Positions 33,624-43,526 of a stretch of 64,000 nucleotides of DNA are shown here, piece after piece. The notes under the pieces were generated by a model. The model ran no database searches and was not told where the DNA came from. It worked only from the letters and a program-made list of their open reading frames with translations. Each line of letters starts with the position of its first letter. Position 1 is the stretch's first letter. A program made the translations under genes and the position numbers. Origin of the DNA: Scilla litardierei (lineage: Eukaryota; Streptophyta; Magnoliopsida; Asparagales; Asparagaceae); NCBI GenBank assembly GCA_030789695.1, contig CM061134.1, forward strand, positions 67,324,649 to 67,388,648, in the 5' to 3' direction.

Positions 33624-35810
33624 CTAAGAAGGTGGTGCTGCGCCGTCTCCGTCCTGAGGCGGAGGTGGTGGTGGTGGTGTAGGCTGCTGAGCTGGGGTGG
33701 GCGTGGAAGTGGAAGCAGGTCTAGTGTGTGTGGAAGTGTGTGTGGGAACCTGCTGGGTGGGTGGTGGTACGCGTGGGAGACGCTCCAAGACCTGTGTAAG
33801 GCAGTAGTGGATCTGGGGGATCAGCTCGAAGCGTCCAGCCATCGTAGAGACGGTGGAGGACAGGGTCCTAAGGTCACCTCTAAGACCACTCACCGCCAAC
33901 TCAAGAGCACGTATGCTCTGCAGTACAGTGTCGGGCGGGGGTGGTGCAGAGGGACGCACCGGTCTAGGCTGTGCAGGGCGAGGCTGGCGTACGCGAGTGG
34001 AGTATGTAACGGGCTCAGCAGGGAAGGGGACAAAAGGTGTCGCGCCTGCAAATGTGGGCCGGGCCTCAGTGTGAGGCCGGGGCGGGCAGTGAGAAGTGGA
34101 GGCAGCGGCAGCGAAAGAAGAGTACAAAAGTTGCTGCGAGGCGGCTAGAGAGGTCAGTGGCACAGAAGTGTGGACAGACGCCACGACACTCTCGGAAAGT
34201 ACAGCGGGGGTGGAGACAGAGGGAACTACCGCTGGGGCGGAAGTGTGTGGACCAAAAGGCGTAACCCCAGCGGAGATCATGCTAGCCATGGTCTCCACGA
34301 CCACGGCAAACGAGGGCTCTCCACTCTCAACAGAGGTCGGTGGGCGCTCGGGGAGAGCGGAGCAAAGAGGCTCCACGGACAGAGGGCCAGAGGTGGCAGT
34401 GGGAGTGGTGGGGACAGCCTCGGAAGTGGTGACAGTGGTGGAAGTGGGCTCAGCAAGAGTACTCTCGACACCGACAGCGGTGTCAGGAGCAGCGAAAACA
34501 TCTGGTATGGGCTGAGGGGCCACTGGGTCAACAGGGTCTGCGGCAGGCTCGGCAGGGTGTGCAGCAGGGTCTGCGGGGGCAGCCTGGGCAGCATGGGCAG
34601 CGTGGGCCTGCTCGGCCTCCTCGGCCTCGAGCACGTAGGCGGCGGGGATGAGAACATCCATCGCCGGGAGCCAGTCGACGTGGGCTGGTGCAATCTGAGT
34701 CCGAGCAGGGCTCGGGAGAATCATGTAGTCGGCACCGAAAGGGCCGTGCAACCAGACCCAGTGACGCTCACCATGCAGACGAAGCATCTTCATCCGGGCC
34801 ATAACGTCTATCGACAGAGAAGTGGGGCCCGGGACGCGTCGCAGGTCGTCAGGTAGGTCCTCGCTGGTCATCATGGTAAGCAGGGTGATCAGACCGCCGC
34901 AGCAGATCGGTGAGCGAGCGCCCACCGATACAATGATGCGGTCTAAAAACCAAGCCGCAATGTCGATCACGACGGCAGGGACAAGCTCGTGTCCATCCCT
35001 AGATAGAGCTCTGGGACGTGTCATCGCATAGAGCATGTAGAGCTCTGGCGTAGACATCGTGCCCGGCTCATATCTGGCCAAAAAGGTGGTCGCCATGAGG
35101 CGCTGGGCTATGCGTAGGCAGGGGTGGACAATGGCCGAGGCCTTGGCCCTACTAGGGTCAAACGCGGCGTGGTGGCCTGTAATCCGGGCCCAGAAGGCAC
35201 CGGCGTCGAAGGAAGGTGGGGGGATATGGGTGGGGCCGTAACCGCGATCGGCTCCGGGGACGGCGGGCCACGAGAAGAATGCTCTCATCATATCGAGAGT
35301 GACCTGGCACTCTCGATCAATGAACCGGAATGAGCATCCCTCATCGGTCCGGGCGATCGAACTCAAAACCTCAAGTGTCGGGCGGGTAAAAGTATCCGCC
35401 GACACCTGGAAAAAATCTCGCCAGCCCACGTTGTCGTACAACGTGAGCAGCCCCTCTAATACCCCCAGGCGTCCTAGGTCAGCGAGGTGTGCAAACCTGG
35501 AGGGTACGATCGAGCGCTGGGAGATACGCTCGAAGACGGCGCGGTGTGCGTCGTCTCGGAACGTAATCCCGAGCGGCCCGACCAGTGGAGCCGGTGGTGG
35601 TGGATGTGGGTCGGCAGGGAGGGGCTGTGCGGGCTGTGGGTGCACTGCAGGCTGTGCGGGGTGTGCGGGGCCTGCAGGCTGTGCTGGGTGTGCGGGGTGT
35701 GGGGGGGACGGTGGAGGAGAGTCCTCCAACTCGTGGGAGGGGCCGGCATCATCCGACCGCTTCCGCTTGGCGGAAGCTCTCTTCGACCGCGGCCGTGTCC
35801 GGGGCGGCAT
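33624..35810 (-). CDS. Athila env-position ORF (ATHILA ORF-1-like domain), intact
   Basis: 728 codons from the Met at 35810. The frame is open to 35894, but MPPRTRPRSKRASAKRKR is the more natural start and parallels ORF3 of Copia-2. N terminus basic, possibly nuclear-localising, then His/Pro/Ala-rich (30-80). Residues about 85-330 form a helical domain resembling the plant 'Arabidopsis retrotransposon ORF-1' family: FRDD at 84-87, LITLLTMMTSEDLPDDLRR at 308-326. An Ala/Pro/Thr-rich linker follows, then a short coiled coil (LRTLSSTVSTMAGRF) and a Pro-rich tail. I see no signal peptide or transmembrane helix, so an envelope role is not supported. The ORF is open in an element without pol, which suggests recent activity in trans. 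Confidence 0.8.
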   Translation of the reverse strand: MPPRTRPRSKRASAKRKRSDDAGPSHELEDSPPPSPPHPAHPAQPAGPAHPAQPAVHPQPAQPLPADPHPPPPAPLVGPLGITFRDDAHRAVFERISQRSIVPSRFAHLADLGRLGVLEGLLTLYDNVGWRDFFQVSADTFTRPTLEVLSSIARTDEGCSFRFIDRECQVTLDMMRAFFSWPAVPGADRGYGPTHIPPPSFDAGAFWARITGHHAAFDPSRAKASAIVHPCLRIAQRLMATTFLARYEPGTMSTPELYMLYAMTRPRALSRDGHELVPAVVIDIAAWFLDRIIVSVGARSPICCGGLITLLTMMTSEDLPDDLRRVPGPTSLSIDVMARMKMLRLHGERHWVWLHGPFGADYMILPSPARTQIAPAHVDWLPAMDVLIPAAYVLEAEEAEQAHAAHAAQAAPADPAAHPAEPAADPVDPVAPQPIPDVFAAPDTAVGVESTLAEPTSTTVTTSEAVPTTPTATSGPLSVEPLCSALPERPPTSVESGEPSFAVVVETMASMISAGVTPFGPHTSAPAVVPSVSTPAVLSESVVASVHTSVPLTSLAASQQLLYSSFAAAASTSHCPPRPHTEARPTFAGATPFVPFPAEPVTYSTRVRQPRPAQPRPVRPSAPPPPDTVLQSIRALELAVSGLRGDLRTLSSTVSTMAGRFELIPQIHYCLTQVLERLPRVPPPTQQVPTHTSTHTRPASTSTPTPAQQPTPPPPPPPQDGDGAAPPS

Positions 35811-36312
35811 ATCGGCCCCGAGCGCGCGCCGAAAAACGTGAAAAATGTGGCGTGTGCTAAAAGAATGGAAAGAGTATACCCAAACATGCCGCAAGTGCTA
35901 AGCAGTGGAAGCGTGCGAAGTCCGCGCCTCCACGAAGTCCAAAGCAGCCCGTAGAAGCTCCCCTGAGCTCCCCTAAGCTCCAAAAAGCAACCTGCGCATG
36001 AAAAAGCGATATCAGCGAGTAATAATCAAAATGTAATGAGCAATAGGGGTATAATGGATAGATATAGAAATTGATTTGGGTTAGGGGTTCGATTAATACA
36101 CGGATCCTCGAAAAATACGCAAAAAGAGGAGAAAACGGGCAAAACAAGCTATACCGGAGGTGACCGGAGACAAGGCCGCCGGCGGCGACTCGGGCGGGGC
36201 GCGGCGATGGTCGGCCGGCGGTGGCTGGCCGAGCGGCGGCGCGCGCGGGCTTGGTCGGGCGAGTGAGGGTGAGAACGAGCGGTATCGGGCGAGGGGAATC
36301 CGAGGGGTCGGG
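35811..36312 (-). other. Leader of the Athila env-position ORF
   Basis: About 500 bp with a GC-rich part (36170-36300) and AT-rich remainder. C2 inserted at its upstream edge after tcggg. No separate gene seen. Confidence 0.6.
36308..36312. repeat. C2 target-site duplication
   Basis: tcggg, repeated at 42786-42790. Confidence 0.92.
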
Positions 36313-37441
36313 TGCCTCGTCTCAAATGTTGTGAGAACTACTCCCAAGCGCAGGAGATCGTGCAAGTAATATCCTGGTGAGTCCAGGTATCGAATCCACG
36401 GGACAACTGACCTGCAAAACTACGATCGTCAATCTGAAAAGAGTAATAATACGGTGTTAACCAACCACCTATCGAACACAAAGATATAGGATCAAGAGTA
36501 TGGAATAAGAAATGAAAATCCTACGATATTTACGGTAACTTTGGTGGGGTACAAATATGGGGAGTATGTGTTGGGTTTGATTTCGTTAGGGTGTGTGCAA
36601 TCAATGAATATCAATACCTTTTCTATAACTCAACGTTTCGTCCGGTCAAGGCACGAGAACGTCGGAAAATATGACGATCAAGCGTATGAAAACGTGCCAA
36701 AGAATTATACAATTAAGATAGGGCGAAAAGATATAGAAACCAATAATTACGACACCCTAACTACGTCAACTCCAACACGTATGAAGTGAATGTGCTACGG
36801 TTGTGAGTTCATTAGGAGTTAATAATCGCTGAAATATCATGTCTTTTATATAACTCAACGCTTCGTTCGGTCAGGGCACGAAGGCGTCGGAAGATGAAAC
36901 GATGAAAACTAGTCAAATTGGCCGTATACGTATCACTAGCAACATTGACTTCATTAAACGATAAATGCAACAATAAGTTCAGATTAGTGAACATGAATTG
37001 GCTAGCCTTGTCAGGGCCTAGCCATACGGGATGTAACTAATATCGACAATAAGCAAATACCCAACAAATACGTTGTAGAAATCAATGTTACGAGTGATTT
37101 TGACATGAAAATAGGGCTAAAGACATGAAATTCATCAAATAAATACTCCTAATTACATCACAACCATAGCACAAGGAGATTAGCCACGCATGGTGCAAAG
37201 AAAATCAGTTTTCATAGCCAAATACATCGTTATAATAGCCAAAATACGACAAAATACACCAAATACGGGGTATAAGTTCAAGAATTTATCACCAAATCTC
37301 CACTTTAGAACCCAAAACTCCTTTAGAATAGGAAGAATAGCCTCTGGAATTTTTGATAATTTTTCCCTGGAGAAATACGCACAGTAGCCGCTCCAAAAGT
37401 CCCAAAATACGCCAGAATACCCCAAAACCCTAGAAATACGC

Positions 37442-37451
37442 TTATATAATA
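37442..37451 (-). promoter_or_regulatory. TATA box of C2 LTR
   Basis: Minus strand TATTATATAA. Second copy at 41833-41842. In C1 the same place reads TTTATTTAAG. Confidence 0.7.
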
Positions 37452-37559
37452 GCATTGCGGGTTTGGGTCGCTTAACGGGTTCGAAACCCGCTATCCAATA
37501 CGCCAAAACCCGATCCGCCGCTCGCTGGAAGATCTCAGCCGCACGATTCGAGCGGGATT

Positions 37560-38060
37560 GAACGTGGTCGCGCCACGTAGCACGCCAAAACTCGCGCCCC
37601 GCCCGCTTCGCTGCGCTCTCCGAATCCGAATCGGGGTTCGATTCATTGCCGTTGGATCTGAGATCCAACGGTCTCAATCATTCCACGTCGCCCGCTCGAC
37701 GAACGCTCCGCATTGCGATTTCGCATTCGAAGCGGCTTCGTTGACAGCCGTTTGATCTCGATCTTACGCTCCACGATGCGCCACGTGGCCAGAGGAATTC
37801 GCCGCTCGTTTCAAAACGCGGGACTAAATCTGACCGTTGGATCTTAATCCAACGGTCCGATCGCACGCTCTTCGTCTCTGCTGCGGGGATAAGCTCGAGC
37901 ATCGGATCTCCATCCGACGGTAATCACACGCCCACGTCGTTGCTTCTTCGTGCGCAACGTCGTCCGTTGGATTGAGATCCAACGGCAGATGTTTTACCAC
38001 GTCGCCCGATTGTCCTGCGCCGTCGGATCGAGCGGGAACCGCCCAGATTGCGCCACGTGT
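37560..38060. repeat. Palindromes plus G-boxes in C2 U3
   Basis: Inverted pairs CCGTTGGATC/GATCCAACGG (37651-37673), GACCGTTGGAT/ATCCAACGGTC (37832-37857), a CGGAT/ATCCG pair (about 37900-37920; 8-bp arms in the right LTR) and CCGTTGGAT/ATCCAACGG (about 37966-37987). CCACGTGG and CCACGTGT G-boxes lie among them. Copy in the right LTR at 41950-42450. Confidence 0.88.
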
Positions 38061-38394
38061 CAAGCGATGATTGGGCAGCGGCCGTATAATCGTATTTTCG
38101 AGCGTATTTCTGTATTTAAATGGTATTCTGCATTCAAAAATTCATAGTAATTAGCACAGATCTCAGAAAAATTCAAATAAATAGTCGTTGGAATCGTGAG
38201 ATCAAGACAGTGCTAAGAAAAATATAAAAGTGCAGAAATACACAATCAAATTCACATTTTGTGCACAAATAGAGTGATTTCTCTAATAAATGATGATGAG
38301 AAAATTACGAATGTATTAGAGATAAATTAAGCATCATATGGGCACAAAATAGGACTAATAAGGGGGTTAAATATGCAATATTCACTCCGAATCA

Positions 38395-39434
38395 CACCCC
38401 CCAACTAGCGTTTTGCTAGTCCCTAGCAAAAAGAGCGATAAATACGGATGATCAATAAAAAATAATTCTATCAATCGCTTATGGCCTGGCTCAACAATAC
38501 GCTTTCCAACATGATTTATACCATCAATATACACATCCATGACCAAGATCATTCACATGATGTTTTCTCTAACTTAGTATGAATAAATAACATACAAGCA
38601 TCGTTTTGCGCAAGCGAAAGTATAACACGTCGTTTTTCTCTAGTTTTCTTGTTTCCAAGGAATTGGCCTATCAAAACAAACATTCAAGATATGGGTAATG
38701 AATTTTCTTAATATATATTCACCATTTCTTTTCTTTTAATCGTTCCGCGTAACGCGCATCAAGCAACATTCGCAGAAAAATGTATTACTTGGATCGCTCC
38801 ATCAAATGAGTGAGTTTCCTGTCAATGGCTCCCAAATCAGACGATAATAGGGCATTAGGCCAAAAAGGACCCCTCGGACTATACTACTCGAGCCAACCAA
38901 GTTATTTATTAGTGATATATTTATTCATTCATTTCATTCATTTTTCTTTTCTTTTCTTCATCTTTTTCTCTTTTTTTTGTAAGCAACTCAACACCCATTC
39001 TTTGAATGTAAACATCAATAACCAAGGCCAAATTCCTCTTCAACTTGAAGACTTTCCAAAAAAACGTGTATACTCAAGCTTTTTCATCACCTTTAGCATG
39101 CATGAAATAAATTCAGACTATTTCGAGATATTAATCATGGCAATTGAAAATTTTTCATGAATAGCATATTAACGGTAATTCATGAAGGGAAAAAATGAAT
39201 TCAAGCCATAAACAATTAGCTAGAACTCAGTTAATGCATAATCATCCATATTTGAGGTATACGAAGGAGTTTAAAATGGTGAGATTGGTGGTTCATTCTT
39301 CCTTATGCCATGCTTTTTGAAAAAAAAAATCCTAAGATCTCATACACACCCCCCAACTAAAGATGGACATTGTCCTCAATGTCGAAAGGGATACGAGTTT
39401 ATTCAAGCAAGCATCCTAGAAAGCATATAAAATT
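38395..39434 (-). other. C2 internal non-coding region
   Basis: Starts with the polypurine tract (minus AGTTGGGGGGTG) and holds AT-rich spacer. A second tract CCCCCCAACTAAAG is at about 39350. Confidence 0.65.
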
Positions 39435-39764
39435 CTACGCTACTGGAAAGAACACACCGTGTTCAAATGGCGGATCACGAATCTTTGATGGTGGAGGAAG
39501 CTGTTCAATTTGTTCCTTGTGCTCCTCGGCGATTATTCTTCCTCCTTTAGCTAAATTGGACCCCAGCAACGTAACTCCCAGCATCTCTATAATCTGGTCA
39601 CCTGTATCCTGCAAGAGATGAGTCACGTCAATCCAATTTATTTTAAAATTCTTCGCCATAAACATATTCCAAATGTAGTCATCAAAGTAAGTAAAATAAA
39701 ATAAAGCTTGGTGATGTCTACTCCCTGAAAAATGTGCACTACTCTCGGTATGATGCTCAGTCAA
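39435..39764 (-). CDS. C2 small ORF of unknown function
   Basis: 109 codons, homologous to 18205-18534 of C1 and the same length, about 83% identical in protein. Here the upstream gag frame ends 21 nt before its Met instead of overlapping. No recognised domain. Aromatic-rich middle, then Gly/Arg/Glu and Pro-rich end. Confidence 0.4.
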   Translation of the reverse strand: MTEHHTESSAHFSGSRHHQALFYFTYFDDYIWNMFMAKNFKINWIDVTHLLQDTGDQIIEMLGVTLLGSNLAKGGRIIAEEHKEQIEQLPPPSKIRDPPFEHGVFFPVA

Positions 39765-39785
39765 TGTGGAGAGGGATAAATGATT

Positions 39786-40562
39786 TTAGGAAAGAACTAG
39801 GGAAGGGAATGGTTCGGGCTCAATAGTGACGATCTTTGAACTCATGTCCCTAGTCGTCTCCTCCTGTTCATCCAAAATTGCTCGCTCATCCTCTACTTTG
39901 CACACATTTCCTGCCATGTCAATGTTTTCATTCATGACTTCATCGTGACATGGCTCGCTCGATATACCTGCAATAGAAGATAAACTCACATTAAGAGCTG
40001 GAATTTGAATTTCAAAAGATTCATTTTCTTCTAAGCAAGTGGCAATCAGCTTAAGATTTTCAATAGATTGCTGAATCTGTCGACTCCGAGCGAGGAATTT
40101 CTCTTGGGATTGGTGGAACGTGGCCTCCTGTGTCTGAATAAGCAGTTGAACTTCCTCTTTCAAGTGTTGCAAAGGTACGTCTATGCTTTGCTCTCCTTGA
40201 TCAAGGCTTAAAGGCTCCGTTGAATCGCACTCTGAAGTCTCTTTAATGATTTCTTCGTCCTCTTGCAAAGACTCCATATAATTCCACGCCTCTGTCGGCG
40301 TCATGACTCCCAAGAATTCCTACAGCTGTGGTCGTAGTCCACCTAGGAAGGACTCCATAAGCTCTTTCTTCGTAAACCCATGCTGCGGATAGCTCGAAAT
40401 TATGTCTGTGAATCTCCTCCAGGCCTGAAAGAAAGTTTCACAATCAGTCTGATTAAAACTAACAATCTTGAGCTTCTCCATCCTATTTTTGTGTGCCTTA
40501 TAATATTCTGCATCATACAAATTGTTCGTGCAATAAAATTTCATGTATTCCATATACTCCAT
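39786..40562 (-). pseudogene. C2 gag remnant, one nonsense codon
   Basis: Frame open from 40562 with Retrotrans_gag-like text (FFQAWRRFTDII, GFTKKELMESFLGGLRPQL), a TAG at about 40320, then open again to 39786 (EAWNYMESLQEDEE and a Glu/Gln-rich tail). C1 keeps Gln where C2 has this stop, and C2 keeps Gln where C1 has its own, so the gene was broken separately in the two copies. No zinc knuckle or protease. Confidence 0.75.
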
Positions 40563-40678
40563 TTTTAAAAAGAAAACAAAAAAAAAGTAAAATCAAAAAA
40601 ATTCTAGACTATAAGATGGAAGGATCTCACCGAATGTTCCTCCAAACGAACTGAAATCGTAGATTGCAAGTACTGTTA

Positions 40679-40696
40679 TCCCCGGCAACGGCGCCA
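40679..40696 (-). other. C2 primer-binding site (tRNA-Asp)
   Basis: Minus strand TGGCGCCGTTGCCGGGGA, six bases from the LTR. Confidence 0.93.
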
Positions 40697-40702
40697 AAAA
40701 CT

Positions 40703-42785
40703 TGCCTCGTCTCAAATGTTGTAAGAACTACTCCCAAGCGCAGGAGATCGTGCAAGTAATATCCTGGTGAGTCCAGGTATCGAATCCACGTGACAACTGA
40801 CCTGCAAAACTACGATCGTCAATCTGAAAAGAGTAATAATACGGTGTTAACCAACCACCTATCGAACACAAAGATATAGGATCAAGAGTATGGAATAAGA
40901 AATGAAAATCCTACGATATTTACGGTAACTTTGGTGGGGTACAAATATGGGGAGTATGTGTTGGGTTTGATTTCGTTAGGGTGTGTGCAATCAATGAATA
41001 TCAATACCTTTTCTATAACTCAACGTTTCGTCTGGTCAAGGCACTAGAACGTCGGAAAATATGGCGATCAAGCGTATGAAAACGTGCCAAAGAATTATAC
41101 AATTAAGATAGGGCGAAAAGATATAGAAACCAATAATTACGACACCCTAACTACGTCAACTCCAACACGTATGAAGTGAATGTGCTACGGTTGTGAGTTC
41201 ATTAGGAGTTAATAATCGCTGAAATATCATGTCTTTTATATAACTCAACGCTTCGTCCGGTCAGGGCACGAAGGCGTCGGAAGATGAAACGATGAAAACT
41301 AGTCAAATTGGCCGTATACGTATCACTAGCAACATTGACTTCATTAAACGATAAATGCAACAATAAGTTCAGATTAGTGAACATGAATTGGCTAGCCTTG
41401 TCAGGGCCTAGCCATACGGGATGTAACTAATATCGACAATAAGCAAATACCCAACAAATACGTTGTAGAAATCAATGTTACGAGTGATTTTGACATGAAA
41501 ATAGGGCTAAAGACATGAAATTCATCAAATAAATACTCCTAATTACATCACAACCATAGCACAAGGAAATTAGCCACGCATGGTGCAAAGAAAATCAGTT
41601 TTCATAGCCAAATACATCGTTATAATAGCCAAAATACGACAAAATACACCAAATACGGGGTATAAGTTCAAGAATTTATCACCAAATCTCCACTTTAGAA
41701 CCCAAAACTCCTTTAGAATAGGAAGAATAGCCTCTGGAATTTTTGATAATTTTTCCCTGGAGAAATACGCACAGTAGCCGCTCCAAAAGTCCCAAAATAC
41801 GCCAGAATACCCCCAAAACCCTAGAAATACGCTTATATAATAGCATTGCGGGTTTGGGGCGCTTAACGGGTTCGAAACCCGCTATCCAATACGCCAAAAC
41901 CCGATCCGCCGCTCGCTGGAAGATCTCAGCCGCACGATTCGAGCGGGATTGAACGTGGTCGCGCCACGTAGCACGCCAAAACTCGCGCCCCGCTCGCTTC
42001 GCTGCGCTCTCCGAATCCGAATCGGGGTTCGATTCATTGCCGTTGGATCTGAGATCCAACGGTCTCAATCATTCCACGTCGCCCGCTCGACGAACGCTCC
42101 GCATCGCGATTTCGCATTCGAAGCGGCTTCGTTGACAGCCGTTCGATCTCGATCTTACGCTCCACGATGCGCCACGTGGCCAGAGGAATTCGCCGCTCGT
42201 TTCAAAACGCGGGACTAAATCGGACCGTTGGATCTTAATCCAACGGTCCGATCGCACGCTCTTCGTCTCTGCTGCGGGGATAAGCTCGAGCGTCGGATCT
42301 CCATCCGACGGTAATCACACGCCCACGTCGTTGCTTCTTCGTGCGCAACGTCGTCCGTTGGATTGAGATCCAACGGCAGATGTTTTACCACGTCGCCCGA
42401 TTGTCCTGCGCCGTCGGATCGAGCGGGAACCGCCCAGATTGCGCCACGTGTCAAGCGATGATTGGGCAGCGGCCGTATAATCGTATTTTCGAGCGTATTT
42501 CTGTATTTAAATGGTATTCTGCATTCAAAAATTCATAGTAATTAGCACAGATCTCAGAAAAATTCAAATAAATAGTCGTTGGAATCGTGAGATCAAGACG
42601 GTGCTAAGAAAAATATAAAAGTGCAGAAATACACAATCAAATTCACGTTTTGTGCACAAATAGAGTGATTTCTCTAATAAATGATGATGAGAAAATTACG
42701 AATGTATTAGAGATAAATTAAGCATCATATGGGCATAAAATAGGACTAATAAGGGGGTTAAATATGCAATATTCACTCCGAATCA
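40703..42785 (-). repeat. C2 right (5') LTR
   Basis: 2083 bp, near-identical to the left LTR. Differences are mostly C/T and G/A transitions, consistent with methylated-cytosine decay. Confidence 0.95.
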
Positions 42786-42821
42786 TCGGGCGATTTGGGA
42801 ATTTTGCGGTTTCGAAAAACG

Positions 42822-42845
42822 CCCCCCCCCCCCCCCCCCCCCCCC
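42822..42845. repeat. Poly-C tract (24 C)
   Basis: Uninterrupted C run in the Athila internal region between C2 and the palindrome array. Length uncertain for technical reasons. Confidence 0.8.
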
Positions 42846-42850
42846 TCGGT

Positions 42851-42861
42851 CATTATATAAT
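42851..42861 (-). promoter_or_regulatory. TATA-like box downstream of the internal palindrome array
   Basis: Minus strand CTATTATATAATG lies just after the 42870-43190 array when read toward the env-position ORF, the same array-then-TATA order as in the LTR. C2 separates it from the ORF. Confidence 0.45.
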
Positions 42862-42869
42862 AGAAGTTA

Positions 42870-43190
42870 CGACTCGGCCGAGTGACGTGGTCACTCGGCC
42901 GAGCGAGACCAATGAAAATTTCCTCCCCGCTATCGCTTCGGCCGAGTGGCTTTGCCAGCCTCGGCCGAGTGGAGTAAGTCCATTCGGCCGAGTGACTCAA
43001 GCTACTCGGTATGACTCGCCCTAGGAGGGTATCTGTTTCACTCGGCCGAGTGAACATATATACTCGGCCGAGTAGCAGTTATATCAAAATCAAGAAAATA
43101 AACAGAGAGTTGGGTACAGCAGACTTCCCTCGTTCGTGAGCGGCTCGACCGGACGAACTTGTGTACTCGGCCGAGTGACTAGTATACTCG
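42870..43190. repeat. Internal ACTCGGCCGAGT palindrome array of Athila
   Basis: About nine copies of CTCGGCCGAG or close variants (e.g. 42873, 42893, 42938, 42960, 42984, 43041, 43062, 43166, 43185), the same motif as in U3, in non-LTR DNA. Confidence 0.88.
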
Positions 43191-43526
43191 GCCGAGTGAG
43201 CCTTGTGTTCTGCTGTTTGTCTTCGTTTTGGCTCTAAACTCTGTCTTTCTTCCTCCAATCGATTTCATCTTCCTCCTAAGCGTCAAGCGCCTTCTTGGGA
43301 CGCTCCTCGTCGACTCGTTCATCCTCCTCAAGATGGATCTACCTATCTCCTCTCCTGTCAAGAAAAATAGGACCCGTTATCACAAAATTTTTGGGCGAAC
43401 GATTCAAAACACCGAAAATTTCTAAAACGAAAATAAGGGAAAAGTAAAAATAAAGCAAAAACCGTCGGGTTGCCTCCCGACAAGCGCTCGTTTAAGGTCG
43501 TGAGCTCGACCCCCTATAATTTTCAA
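43191..43526 (-). other. Athila post-pol spacer
   Basis: Contains, on the minus strand near 43470-43490, AGCGCTTGTCGGGAGGCAAC, a text typical of the end of pol in Athila-type elements. Placed here right after gag-protease, it marks the far side of the pol deletion. The rest is CT-rich on the plus strand; a 65-codon plus-strand frame (43228-43425) is not convincing. Confidence 0.6.

Larger units (their letters stand above)
36313..38394 (-). repeat. C2 left (3') LTR
   Basis: TGCCTCGTCTC to CTCCGAATCA on the plus strand. TATA on the minus strand TATTATATAA (37442-37451). Palindrome cluster with G-boxes at 37560-38060. Confidence 0.95.
36313..42785 (-). mobile_element. C2: intact non-autonomous Athila-related element (TR-GAG-like)
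   Basis: Left LTR 36313-38394, polypurine tract, internal 2.3 kb with gag remnant and a small ORF, tRNA-Asp PBS (40679-40696), right LTR 40703-42785. LTRs of 2.08 kb differ at about 17 positions (0.8%), so it is the youngest dated insertion. Unlike C1 both ends are proper LTR termini with a perfect TSD. It lies between the env-position ORF and its putative internal promoter. Confidence 0.95.

Noticed and set aside
33624..35810. Calling this ORF a retroviral envelope
   Set aside because: No signal peptide, transmembrane segment or glycoprotein-like cysteine pattern; only its position after pol is env-like.
33420..35954. Long plus-strand ORFs opposite the Athila env-position ORF (e.g. 242, 228, 180 codons)
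   Set aside because: Antisense shadows of a GC-rich coding region; Gly/Arg-rich composition without domains.
43228..43425. Plus-strand ORF with a CT-rich 5'-UTR-like upstream region in the Athila spacer
   Set aside because: Only 65 codons, no recognised domain, and the region is explained as post-pol spacer.
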